Source: an uncultured Bacilli bacterium (GTDB taxonomy: Bacteria > Bacillota_I > Bacilli_A > RF39 > UBA660). From it: a stretch of DNA of 35,419 nt. The notes under the pieces were generated by a model that did no database searches, had not been told where the DNA came from, and saw only the letters and a program-made list of their open reading frames with translations. The stretch covers positions 1 through 35,419 of the forward strand of contig CAKOSN010000019.1 of NCBI GenBank assembly GCA_934102255.1. Reading direction: 5' to 3'. The translations under genes were made by a program, and so were the position numbers. Below, in pieces: positions 17,266 to 24,074 of this stretch. Within the stretch, counting starts at the first letter, position 1, and every line of letters begins with the position of its first letter.

Positions 17266-18681
17266 ATGGCTGATTTTGGGATTGGGTATTTATTTAAAAC
17301 TAAGTGTTTTTATGGCAAATATGTAGTTTTTGAACTTGTTGATTGTGTGGTAGGCATTTGCTTTAAAAATGCTATTGGTGAGCGTAAATGTCAAGTTATT
17401 ACTGGCAAATATGCAAATATAACAGTCAATTATTTTGATAAAAATGCAAATGATGACAATCAATTTTATTTTTTTGAAAAAAGTTTAGATACTGCTATTA
17501 AAAATAATGGGTATAGCGTTGAATATGATAAGATTGTTAAAGACATGATTAAAGTAATGTCAAAGTACAGTATGAAAAAAGGCGACTATCTTTATCAAAT
17601 TACTGATGAGAAAACAATTAAGGATTTCGAACAAGCATTTCACCCAAAAAAAGAATTTAATGAACAAGATTTAAGCTCTAGAAGTGATATATCAACTATG
17701 TATAACGATATTAAAAAGACAATTATTGCTCAAGACGAACAAATTATGCAAATTTTAACAGCCTTATTTAAAAATCAAACGGTAATTAATTCTAATTTAG
17801 ATACTGATTTAATCGCTAAATTAAAAGAAAATGTTTTAATATGTGGCTCAACTGGTACAGGTAAAACCGAAATATTAAAAAGAATTTCTAAGTTGTATGA
17901 TATTCCTATTGTTATCGAAGATGCCACTTCTCTATCAGAAACTGGCTATGTTGGCCGCAAGATAACTGATTTATTAGAAGATTTATATCTATCTGCTGAT
18001 GATGATATCGAAAAGGCTCAAAAAGGTATTTTAGTAATTGATGAGTTTGATAAATTAGCAGAAGGTCATACTAACAGTGGCGACCACGTTTCTAGAATTG
18101 GTGTTCAACGTTCTTTATTAAAACTATTAGACGGCAGCCTATTCTACTTTGATGATAAAAAGTTTGATACATCTAAATTAACAGTTGTTGCTTTAGGGGC
18201 CTTTACTGGTATCAAACAAGGAGACGATTATGCTAATTTAACTAACGATGATTTTATAAAGTATGGAATGATGCGTGAATTAATGGGAAGATTTTCTAAA
18301 ATAATTAAGATGAATACTTTAACTGAGGAAGACATTATTAAAATTTTAAAAGAGTCGGACTTTAGTCCGCTTAATACTTATAAAGTGTTATTTGAAAAAT
18401 TAGGAATTGAATATAGTTATACAGAAGATTTTATACAGTATATTGCCGAAATTGCTGTTACTAAACAAAGTGGAGCCAGAAGTTTAAAAATGGTATTTGA
18501 TGATGCCATAAGTGGAGCTTTATTTAAAATATTTGCTGGTGAATATACAAGTATTTCTTTAGAAAGACCAAGTAGCGAAAACGATAAGCCATATACTCTA
18601 ACCGATAAAAATAGTAGTGATAAAAAAGATAGTGATAAACCTCAAAATCGAATTCTAGGATTGTTTAAAAAGCAAAATTAA
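17266..18681 (+). CDS. ClpX-like AAA+ ATPase with novel N-terminal domain
   Basis: A 471-residue AAA+ protein. Residues about 150-430 match the ClpX core: Walker A GSTGTGKTE (194-202), pore loop GYVG (227-230), Walker B VIDEFD (257-262), and sensor 2 GARSLK (403-408). The N-terminal 140 residues are not the ClpX zinc-binding domain; they contain no CxxC pairs and I do not recognise them. The region after the Walker B lacks a recognisable IGF-type ClpP-docking loop. The C-terminal 40 residues are a charged, disordered tail. It probably unfolds or remodels proteins independently of ClpP (inference). It is alone on the plus strand, with AAGGAGG six bases before the ATG, a TATAAT at 17232-17237 and its own terminator. 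Confidence 0.85.
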   Translation: MADFGIGYLFKTKCFYGKYVVFELVDCVVGICFKNAIGERKCQVITGKYANITVNYFDKNANDDNQFYFFEKSLDTAIKNNGYSVEYDKIVKDMIKVMSKYSMKKGDYLYQITDEKTIKDFEQAFHPKKEFNEQDLSSRSDISTMYNDIKKTIIAQDEQIMQILTALFKNQTVINSNLDTDLIAKLKENVLICGSTGTGKTEILKRISKLYDIPIVIEDATSLSETGYVGRKITDLLEDLYLSADDDIEKAQKGILVIDEFDKLAEGHTNSGDHVSRIGVQRSLLKLLDGSLFYFDDKKFDTSKLTVVALGAFTGIKQGDDYANLTNDDFIKYGMMRELMGRFSKIIKMNTLTEEDIIKILKESDFSPLNTYKVLFEKLGIEYSYTEDFIQYIAEIAVTKQSGARSLKMVFDDAISGALFKIFAGEYTSISLERPSSENDKPYTLTDKNSSDKKDSDKPQNRILGLFKKQN

Positions 18682-18726
18682 AAAACTATAAACTTGTACT
18701 TAAAAGTATAAATCTATAGTTTTTTT
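18680..18726 (+). terminator. Terminator of ClpX-like gene
   Basis: AAAAACTATA and TATAGTTTTT form a ten-base outer stem with an inner TACT/AGTA stem, followed by TTTTTTCTT, directly after the stop codon. Confidence 0.75.
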
Positions 18727-18730
18727 CTTA

Positions 18731-19247
18731 TTATTTAGAATTGGGAAATTCTTTAAAATATTCTTCCTGAAACTTAATTAATTTTCTTTCTCTTCCCTTT
18801 TCAATATTATTATCAGGATTGATAAGGCGTAGACCATTTAAAACAAAATTATTAAAAGTTAAAGATATTAAATGGCCACTCTTTACATCATAATATAAAC
18901 CGTCAACATTGTATTGCATAGAAGAAAATAAATCATCAGCGGTCCAAAGGTCAATCCTCGTGCCATTATATACAAACCTTTAGCCGCCAAAACGATTTAA
19001 TTCATAATTAATATTAAAGATAAAATCAAATCATTATTTTCAGTACCTAAAACAACAAAATCCATATCTTTAGATGTTCGGGCTAAGATTAAATCTCTAA
19101 TTGAACCACCAACTAAAAAGGTAGGAGCCATGGTAGCAATGGCAAAAGCGGGATATGATGTTCGATATAATTTTTGATGCGCATTTGAAGACTTAAATCA
19201 CTAGTAAATTCATCTAGTTTTTCATTATATTTTATATTGAATTCCAT
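18731..19247 (-). pseudogene. Broken nucleotidyltransferase (polyA-polymerase head type)
   Basis: Three reading frames on the minus strand together spell one protein. From the ATG at 19247 it reads MEFNIKYNEKLDEF and RIKNYIEHHIP. After a frameshift comes APTFLVGGSIRDLILARTSK followed by DMDFVVLGT, the GG-x6-9-DxD active-site motif of the CCA-adding/polyA-polymerase head domain. After further damage comes RIDLWTADDLFSSMQYNVDG then LYYDVKSG, and the ORF ends NSK at 18731. At least two frameshifts separate these parts, so no active enzyme can be made. The intact family transfers nucleotides to RNA or small substrates. The gene lies in a decayed stretch next to the csoR remnant and an orphan fragment. 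Confidence 0.7.
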
Positions 19248-19276
19248 AAAAACCTACTTAGTATTGCTATAATAAA

Positions 19277-19603
19277 TAATTTCTTTATTTAGTTGGCTAT
19301 GCAAATGACGGTATTAACAGTGGTTTTCAATTAGTATTTCCTAAAGAATTAGAAAAATATTATATAAATTATGATGAAGAAAAAAAGGATAAATTAAAAA
19401 TTCCGCATATTACAGCATCTTTAGCTACGGGCGCTAAGGCTTCAAATACGAAGAATTTAATATTCAAACCTTTAGAAAAGCCAATTAAATTAGTTGGCAA
19501 ATTTGTTTTTTGGATTAAAGAAGAAAACGGCAAATATTTATCATATGAGTCATATATACATAACAAAAAATGGATAATTTCCAGTTTTTTATTAAAACTT
19601 TAG
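19277..19603 (+). pseudogene. Orphan C-terminal gene fragment
   Basis: An open frame of 108 codons on the plus strand has no start codon or ribosome site at its 5' end. It reads LVGYANDGINSGFQLVFPKE, later KIPHITASLATGAKASNTK, and ends in WIISSFLLKL then TAG. The steady amino-acid composition and codon use look like real coding sequence. It is probably the 3' end of a gene whose 5' part was lost, possibly when the neighbouring nucleotidyltransferase decayed. I do not recognise the family. Confidence 0.45.
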
Positions 19604-19684
19604 TATTTTACTAGCAATTGTTGTAAATACCCTATTTTGACTAGGAAGATTATGGTAGAATAAGTGGGACAAAAGGAGATTTTT

Positions 19685-20743
19685 ATGAATTTAGACCAAG
19701 CAAAGCAAGAATTAATAAGAAGATATAAATACTTATATGAAAACGCTTACCTTATCTTAGCACCCTTCATGTATGAACAAAGCGAAAAAGAATTTTTAGA
19801 AACACAAAAAAGATGTTTAGAAAAATATCATATGTGTCCCTTAAAAGAGCCCTCAATTTATTTAAGAATTGACCATCTAGATAGGATAAACTCTTTATTC
19901 GAAGAATTTTTATTATCTGATAAACCGTTAGAAAATACTCTATTATATATGACTATAGAAAGCAAAAGAAATAATAAATATTACTTAGAAGAAGTAAAAA
20001 TAGGGTTAAAATTACTAGAAAAACTTAATGCGAAACAAATTTCACCATTTAAAACTAAACTTGATATCGGAAAAATTTTAGAAAAAGTAGCTGGTTATAT
20101 AGAAGAACAGTCAGGGGATTTAAAAACCAAAAAAAGAAAATTAAAAGTTATTAGAGAATATACAAAAATTGCTGGATATAGGAACAAAGAAAAAACGCTA
20201 CCTAATCCTTTCCTTAGTGATTTTGTTATGCCTAAAGAAGACCCAAAACCTTTAAGAGATAAGAAAGATATTGGCATCAAAAATAATAATTTTATTTCTT
20301 TAATATCTTTAGCCCCATTTACAGATAATAATGATTCTATTTTTACAGAAAATGAAAGACAAGAGATATATCTAGAGTATCATGATGAATTACCATGGAA
20401 TTTAGAAATAACTTGTGCTTTAGAAGAGGGACATGAAAATTTGCCTAGAAAAGTTAGACCTAAACGACCCGATAATACGAAACCATGTGGCAATGTATTT
20501 TATATAAAAGAGGAAGAAATATTTGTTAACCCTAAAGAAAAAAAGTATCGTTACTATGAGTTATGTCCACATTGTGGTTATATGGTTAATATTCCAGAAG
20601 AAATTTTATCAGTTGGTATTAAGGCTAGAATAGAAAATAGGTGTAGTCAAGATAAAAATTCCTTTAGAAGAAATTTTCTTACATCAGAATTATTTGTCTA
20701 CGATAAGTTAACTAGAAATCAAGAAATCATCTTAAAAAAATAG
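19685..20743 (+). CDS. Uncharacterised protein with C-terminal zinc knuckle
   Basis: Not recognised. The 352-residue soluble protein starts at the ATG at 19685, preceded by AAAAGGAGA; a GTG at 19664 would add seven residues but overlaps that ribosome site. Residues 1-165 are helical and rich in Lys and Glu (MNLDQAKQELIRRYKYLY...). The C-terminal third has CALEEGHENLP, KPCGNVFYIKE and YYELCPHCGYMVNIP, so four cysteines plus a histidine could bind zinc in a ribbon. There is no signal peptide or membrane segment. It stands alone, followed by a strong hairpin. Its position in an accessory region suggests a variable, perhaps regulatory or defence-linked role, but nothing in the sequence proves this. 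Confidence 0.7.
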   Translation: MNLDQAKQELIRRYKYLYENAYLILAPFMYEQSEKEFLETQKRCLEKYHMCPLKEPSIYLRIDHLDRINSLFEEFLLSDKPLENTLLYMTIESKRNNKYYLEEVKIGLKLLEKLNAKQISPFKTKLDIGKILEKVAGYIEEQSGDLKTKKRKLKVIREYTKIAGYRNKEKTLPNPFLSDFVMPKEDPKPLRDKKDIGIKNNNFISLISLAPFTDNNDSIFTENERQEIYLEYHDELPWNLEITCALEEGHENLPRKVRPKRPDNTKPCGNVFYIKEEEIFVNPKEKKYRYYELCPHCGYMVNIPEEILSVGIKARIENRCSQDKNSFRRNFLTSELFVYDKLTRNQEIILKK

Positions 20744-20795
20744 TAAAAATATAATGTAATTATTCTTATTAGTTAAAAAAATTTATCTAACATAA

Positions 20796-20837
20796 ATCAA
20801 AAAGTTATTCCAGTACACTGGAATAACTTTTTGATTG
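20796..20837 (+). terminator. Perfect 20-base inverted repeat, probable terminator
   Basis: Bases 20796-20815 and 20818-20837 are perfect reverse complements with only two bases between them. The arms contain AAAAAGTTATTCCAGT and its complement. T runs on both strands fit a bidirectional terminator ending the 19685-20743 gene. Confidence 0.6.
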
Positions 20838-20912
20838 GCTTATAATAATGTCTTAAGCGTTAAAATTTGATTATGTCTCAAAATGGTTAAACATTCTTAA
20901 ATAGAAAGATTC

Positions 20913-20938
20913 AAAAAAAGTCCCAATTCAAGGACTTT
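20913..20938 (-). terminator. Terminator of HAD gene
   Basis: On the minus strand AAAGTCC and GGACTTT pair across an eight-base loop and run into a T tract. It lies about 30 bases after the HAD stop codon. Confidence 0.7.
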
Positions 20939-20970
20939 CAAGACTTATTTGGTGCGAGTGTCGTAGATAC

Positions 20971-21582
20971 CTACAACTTTTTTATTAATCTTGGAGATAA
21001 CTCCTCAACTCTTTTTATATCACCATTTTCGTTAACATATATTGTCTTAAAACCTAGTGATTTAGGAACATCAATATCCAATCTTTTATCATCACCAACT
21101 ATTACACATTCACTTGGTTGGTATATTCCTTGAGCCTGTCTATAAGCTAATTCATTTGGTTTTATAATACTTTCACCATAATATTCACTAAAATAATCAT
21201 TGATTCCCATAGCAGTTAATCTATTTCTTTGTGATTCTTCAAAATAATTAGATAATAATACTAGTTCATATTCATTCATTGCTGCTAGCATTGATTTAAT
21301 TTTTTCAGCATTTTCAGGAATTGCTTTTCTTAGTTCTTGAAAGAATATTTCTAAAAAATGATTATCTAATTCACATCCTAATTTATCACCAAAAAATTTT
21401 AAGTATAGATTTCTATCATAGCTATTATATGTTTTTTCATACTCTTTAATATTTAACAAAAATTGTTTTGTCTTTTCTATGTCTTCAATGCCATATTTTT
21501 TAAGTGTATTTGCTACATAAGATGAAAAATCTACGCCAGTAATCAAAGTACCATCGATATCAAATATTATTCTTTTTATCAT
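20971..21582 (-). CDS. HAD-family hydrolase (phosphatase)
   Basis: A 203-residue haloacid dehalogenase-like hydrolase. Motif I is DIDGT near the N-terminus (nucleophile and acid/base Asp), motif II is LLSN, motif III Lys is in ESIIKPNELA, and motif IV is VGDDKRLDID. The helical cap between residues about 15 and 85 makes it subfamily I, like YjjG/PhoE-type phosphatases that act on nucleotides or sugar phosphates. The exact substrate cannot be read. The start at 21582 is chosen because GGTGG lies before it; an ATG at 21597 would add five residues. It has its own terminator, and a minus-strand TATAAT near 21615 may be the promoter. Confidence 0.88.
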   Translation of the reverse strand: MIKRIIFDIDGTLITGVDFSSYVANTLKKYGIEDIEKTKQFLLNIKEYEKTYNSYDRNLYLKFFGDKLGCELDNHFLEIFFQELRKAIPENAEKIKSMLAAMNEYELVLLSNYFEESQRNRLTAMGINDYFSEYYGESIIKPNELAYRQAQGIYQPSECVIVGDDKRLDIDVPKSLGFKTIYVNENGDIKRVEELSPRLIKKL

Positions 21583-21675
21583 AAAACCACCTAACATTAA
21601 ATAGATGATTATATTATACTATATAAATTAATCTTTGCATATTATTTTGTTTTGACAAAATATTTAACCCCCTAG

Positions 21676-21701
21676 GTATTTTGACATTAATGTCAAAATA
21701 C
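21676..21701. promoter_or_regulatory. 26-base perfect palindrome, candidate operator
   Basis: Bases 21676-21701 are a perfect palindrome centred on TTAA, with TTGACATTAATGTCAA at its core. It lies between the divergent HAD gene and the small-peptide locus. A perfect palindrome with no loop and no T tail is more like a dimeric regulator site than a terminator. A C-run (ACCCCCTAGG) adjoins it at 21667-21676. Confidence 0.5.
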
Positions 21702-21741
21702 TATGGTTTATTATATATAATAGAAAAATATAGTAAAACCA

Positions 21742-21770
21742 TTGGGCTACGAATAAATGTTTGATATAAT
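21742..21770 (+). promoter_or_regulatory. Sigma-A promoter of small-peptide RNA
   Basis: TTGGGC (21742-21747) and TATAAT (21765-21770) are 17 bases apart. The expected transcription start, about seven bases downstream, is 21777, the first base of the long-range inverted repeat. Confidence 0.6.
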
Positions 21771-21776
21771 TTTATT

Positions 21777-22001
21777 AGGAACATTTAATGTGAATGTCGT
21801 CCTCCAGTCTTGAAAAAGGAAGGAGGTAGATATCGATGAAAAAAAGAGTTTATGTGATTAAACTCCTAAGATACATCTATATCATTTTATCACCTCATAC
21901 CTTATTGGTATTAGTCATAAAAAAATAAACACTCATCTGCTTAGATAGAGTGTCCAACTTATTTATTGAGGCGACATTCACTTGCAACTTTAAATGTTCC
22001 T
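21777..22001 (+). ncRNA. Structured mRNA with long-range 5'/3' inverted repeat
   Basis: The 5' segment 21777-21804 (AGGAACATTTA... GTGAATGTCGTCCTC) is the inverted repeat of 21968-22001 (GAGGCGACATTCAC... TAAATGTTCCT). It would form an 11-bp and a 14-bp stem with an asymmetric internal loop, and a T-rich run follows at 22001-22014. Within the 5' leader CCTCC (21801-21805) can pair with the Shine-Dalgarno GGAGG (21822-21826). The two pairings use the same CCTC bases and exclude each other. This is typical of regulated toxin mRNAs; a small mobile element with terminal inverted repeats is the alternative. Confidence 0.5.
21836..21928 (+). CDS. 30-residue hydrophobic peptide, toxin-like
   Basis: The peptide begins MKKRVYVIKLLRYIYI and ends LLVLVIKK: basic residues at both ends around a hydrophobic, membrane-length core. 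It has the best ribosome site in the window (GGAAGGAGGT, ending nine bases before the ATG) and a good promoter. Small membrane peptides of this shape are the toxins of type I toxin-antitoxin pairs, which damage the membrane. I see no clear match to Fst, TxpA, BsrG or the clostridial toxins. A minus-strand terminator directly after the stop codon supports an overlapping antisense RNA. Confidence 0.5.
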   Translation: MKKRVYVIKLLRYIYIILSPHTLLVLVIKK

Positions 22002-22002
22002 C
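21915..22002 (-). ncRNA. Candidate antisense RNA (antitoxin)
   Basis: On the minus strand the hairpin at 21929-21953 (ACACTC...GAGTGT outer stem, ATCT/AGAT inner stem, AAGC loop) is followed by TTATTTTTTTA, a good intrinsic terminator in that direction only. A TAAAAT at 22009-22014 could serve as -10, though the -35 (TGTATT) is poor. The RNA would be about 85 bases and fully complementary to the 3' end of the peptide mRNA, including its stop codon. Promoter evidence is weak; terminator evidence is good. Confidence 0.4.
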
Positions 22003-22045
22003 TTTTTTATTTTATGCAAGTTTTCTTGCTAAATACATAATAACA

Positions 22046-22070
22046 TAAAAAAAGAACTTTTTTCAAGTTC
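22046..22070 (-). terminator. Terminator after tRNA-Leu
   Basis: On the minus strand GAACTT and AAGTTC pair across a short loop, followed by TTTTTTT. It ends the transcript carrying tRNA-Leu. Confidence 0.75.
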
Positions 22071-22110
22071 TCTATATATAAAGTTCGAATAGTTCGAACA
22101 GATTCGTCAC

Positions 22111-22197
22111 TGGTGCCTGTGGTGGGACTCGGACCCACACGATATTGCTACCACTGGATTTTGAGTCCAGCGCGTCTACCAATTCCGCCACACAGGC
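22111..22197 (-). tRNA. tRNA-Leu (anticodon CAA)
   Basis: The minus strand folds as a class II tRNA. The acceptor stem is GCCTGTG/CACAGGC with discriminator A at 22114, and CCA is encoded at 22111-22113. The D arm includes AATTGGTAGACGC. The anticodon stem CTGGA/TCCAG carries the loop CTCAAAA, so the anticodon is CAA (reads UUG). A long variable arm follows, and the T arm has the loop GGTCCGAGTCC. It lies 37 bases after the pentapeptide-repeat gene on the same strand and may share its transcript. Confidence 0.93.
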
Positions 22198-22234
22198 ATA
22201 TAAGTATTATAGCAGAAATCCTAGTAAATAGATA

Positions 22235-22774
22235 CTAAAATTTTACTATAACCCCAAAGTTTTTAATCATCTCAACGGCTTGATTAGCAGATACCTGACA
22301 ACCAACAACATCAAAAGGCTTAAAAATCATCTCCGTAATATCACAAGTTGATAAATCAATGCCTTTTAACCTGGTATCCGAAAGTGTTAACTTACTCATA
22401 TTACAAGCATTAAAAGTTGTATTTCTTAAACGACTATTAACAAGACGCATTTCTTTTAAATTACTATCTGTAAATTGCGTTTTTTCTAAAATAGTACCCC
22501 CAATATTTAAATAAGAACCAAGACAACTTAGAATACTAACATTTTTCAAAGTACAATTAATAAGTGATGTTCCAATTAAATTACAACTTTTAAAATGACA
22601 ATCATGCAAACCACAGTCAGTAAAATTACAGTTACTAAAATTACAATCTATAAACTTCACTTTCGATAAGACCATATAATCAACTTTTAAATTGCTAAAA
22701 TCACAAGCCTCATAAGTATTACCATCTAAAGAAGCCTCAGTTATATCAGTAAATTTTTCCTTAGTTATTTTCAT
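22235..22774 (-). CDS. Pentapeptide-repeat protein
   Basis: A 179-residue protein built almost entirely of A(D/N)LXX-type pentapeptide repeats, for example CDFSNLKVDY, CNFSNCNFTDCGL, CHFKSCNLIG, SNLKEMRLVNS, CNMSKLTLSD. Such proteins fold as a right-handed quadrilateral beta helix. Some, such as Qnr and MfpA, mimic DNA and protect gyrase; many others have no known role. It overlaps the scpB stop by 14 bases, and tRNA-Leu follows. Coupling to condensin genes is notable, but a link to chromosome topology is only a guess. Cysteine is frequent, as is common in this fold. Confidence 0.85.
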   Translation of the reverse strand: MKITKEKFTDITEASLDGNTYEACDFSNLKVDYMVLSKVKFIDCNFSNCNFTDCGLHDCHFKSCNLIGTSLINCTLKNVSILSCLGSYLNIGGTILEKTQFTDSNLKEMRLVNSRLRNTTFNACNMSKLTLSDTRLKGIDLSTCDITEMIFKPFDVVGCQVSANQAVEMIKNFGVIVKF

Positions 22775-23336
22775 TTTTTACTTCTTCCTTATAAATAGAG
22801 TTAAATAAGTCGCCACTTACCTTCTTATCCTCTTGAGGTTCAATCTTAGGTAAATCTTTAATAGTAGATAAACCAAAGTAATCTAGAAAATCACTGGTAG
22901 TTCCATAAAGATTAGGACGCCCCGGCATTGTTGACTTACCTACTTCTTTAATAAGACCCTTTGCTACTAATTTTCGAAGAAGCCAAGTGTTGTTAACACC
23001 TCTTAACTCATCAATTTCAATTCTCGTAATGGGTTGGTTATAGGCAATAATGGCTAAAGTTTCTAGGGCCGCTTGCGATAAAGTGTTGGTATTAGGATTA
23101 ACTATTAATTTTTGATAGTAATCTTTGTGTTCTTTTTTTGTTGTTAATTTAAAAGCATCACCTAAATAACTAATTCTAATGCCTCTATCTTCTGCTTCAT
23201 ATGATTGCTTTAAAGAAAGTAAGATTTCCTTACAAGTATCTATATTTTCTCCTAATAGTTCACTAATTTGTTTTAAAGTAAGACCGTCATCACCAACGAC
23301 AAATAATAGTCCTTCTAATACACCTTGTTTATTCAT
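22761..23336 (-). CDS. scpB: Segregation and condensation protein B
   Basis: ScpB is the winged-helix kite subunit of the SMC-ScpAB condensin that organises and segregates the chromosome. The 191-residue length is typical. Family signatures are visible: EGLLFVVGDDGLTLKQI near the start, LSQAALETLAIIAYNQPITR, then EIDELRGVN and GRPNLYGTTSDFLDYFGL. It overlaps scpA by eight bases, the usual arrangement, and the pentapeptide gene by 14 bases. The smc gene itself is not in the window. Confidence 0.96.
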   Translation of the reverse strand: MNKQGVLEGLLFVVGDDGLTLKQISELLGENIDTCKEILLSLKQSYEAEDRGIRISYLGDAFKLTTKKEHKDYYQKLIVNPNTNTLSQAALETLAIIAYNQPITRIEIDELRGVNNTWLLRKLVAKGLIKEVGKSTMPGRPNLYGTTSDFLDYFGLSTIKDLPKIEPQEDKKVSGDLFNSIYKEEVKNENN

Positions 23337-24063
23337 AATCTAAACCCTCCACAATAATGGGACTAAAATTGTCCTCCTGCATAATCTTTAACTCTTTATT
23401 TTTACTCATGGTAAGAATAGTTAAAAAAGTTATAACTACATATTCTCTCGTATTAATACTAAATAAAGAATAGAAATCAACCTTACCTCTTAATCTTAAA
23501 ATATCTTTTATTTCTTTAGCTCTTTCTTCAACACTTATTTCTTTTTTAGTAATAGTAGTATCTAAAGGCTTTAAAAGTTTTAATTTCTTTTCTACTTCTA
23601 AAAAAGCTTTATAAAGAATATCAGCATCATATAATCCTTTAGGAACTTCTGATGGTTCATAATACTCTTTTAAGCTTTCGGGAAGTCTTGTATATATTTC
23701 ATTTCTTTTTAATTCTAAATTTTTAAATTGACCGGTTATATTTTTAATATTTTCATATTCTAAAAGTTTATTTCTTAAATCCTCTTCGCTTTTAATATTA
23801 AATTCGTCGTCTGTATCTTCTTCAGCCTCATCTTTTTTATTAACTAACATCTTGCTTTTTAAATGAACTAGTTCACTTGCCATACTTAAGTACTCACTAG
23901 CAACATCGATATTTAGTTCTTGCATTTCATTAATAAAATCTAAATATTCTTTAATTAAGTCAAATAGATTAATATCATAAATATTCATTTTTGACTGTTT
24001 AACTAGATGTAAAAGAAGATCTAGAGGACCTTCAAAATCATTTATATAAAATGTATAATTCAT
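23329..24063 (-). CDS. scpA: Segregation and condensation protein A
   Basis: ScpA is the kleisin subunit that bridges the SMC heads and binds ScpB. The 244-residue product begins with the highly conserved YxxxDFEGPLDLLLHLVK motif (here FYINDFEGPLDLLLHLVKQS), followed by DI..FDLIKEYLDFI and ASEYLSMASELVHLKSKML, and ends in a winged-helix segment (SREYVVITFLTILTMSKNKE region). An acidic linker (EAEEDTDDE) lies in the middle. It follows the 484-codon membrane protein gene by 11 bases and overlaps scpB, so the condensin genes are in one operon. Confidence 0.96.
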   Translation of the reverse strand: MNYTFYINDFEGPLDLLLHLVKQSKMNIYDINLFDLIKEYLDFINEMQELNIDVASEYLSMASELVHLKSKMLVNKKDEAEEDTDDEFNIKSEEDLRNKLLEYENIKNITGQFKNLELKRNEIYTRLPESLKEYYEPSEVPKGLYDADILYKAFLEVEKKLKLLKPLDTTITKKEISVEERAKEIKDILRLRGKVDFYSLFSINTREYVVITFLTILTMSKNKELKIMQEDNFSPIIVEGLDYE

Positions 24064-24074
24064 AATACTTCTTT

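Noticed and set aside
19369..19566. Minus-strand open frame of 65 codons
   Set aside because: The plus-strand frame over the same bases has better protein-like composition and no start of its own; the minus frame looks like its shadow.
21667..21676. Second CsoR operator (ACCCCCTAGG)
   Set aside because: Only one half has the C run; the G half is two bases long, so it is not a credible symmetric site.
21777..22001. Interpretation as a simple MITE
   Set aside because: Not fully excluded, but no target duplication is seen, and the promoter position, the strong SD, the anti-SD and the one-way antisense terminator are better explained by a regulated small gene.
22054..22197. tRNA-Leu as an integration site for an island
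   Set aside because: No integrase and no second copy of the tRNA 3' end was found in the window.
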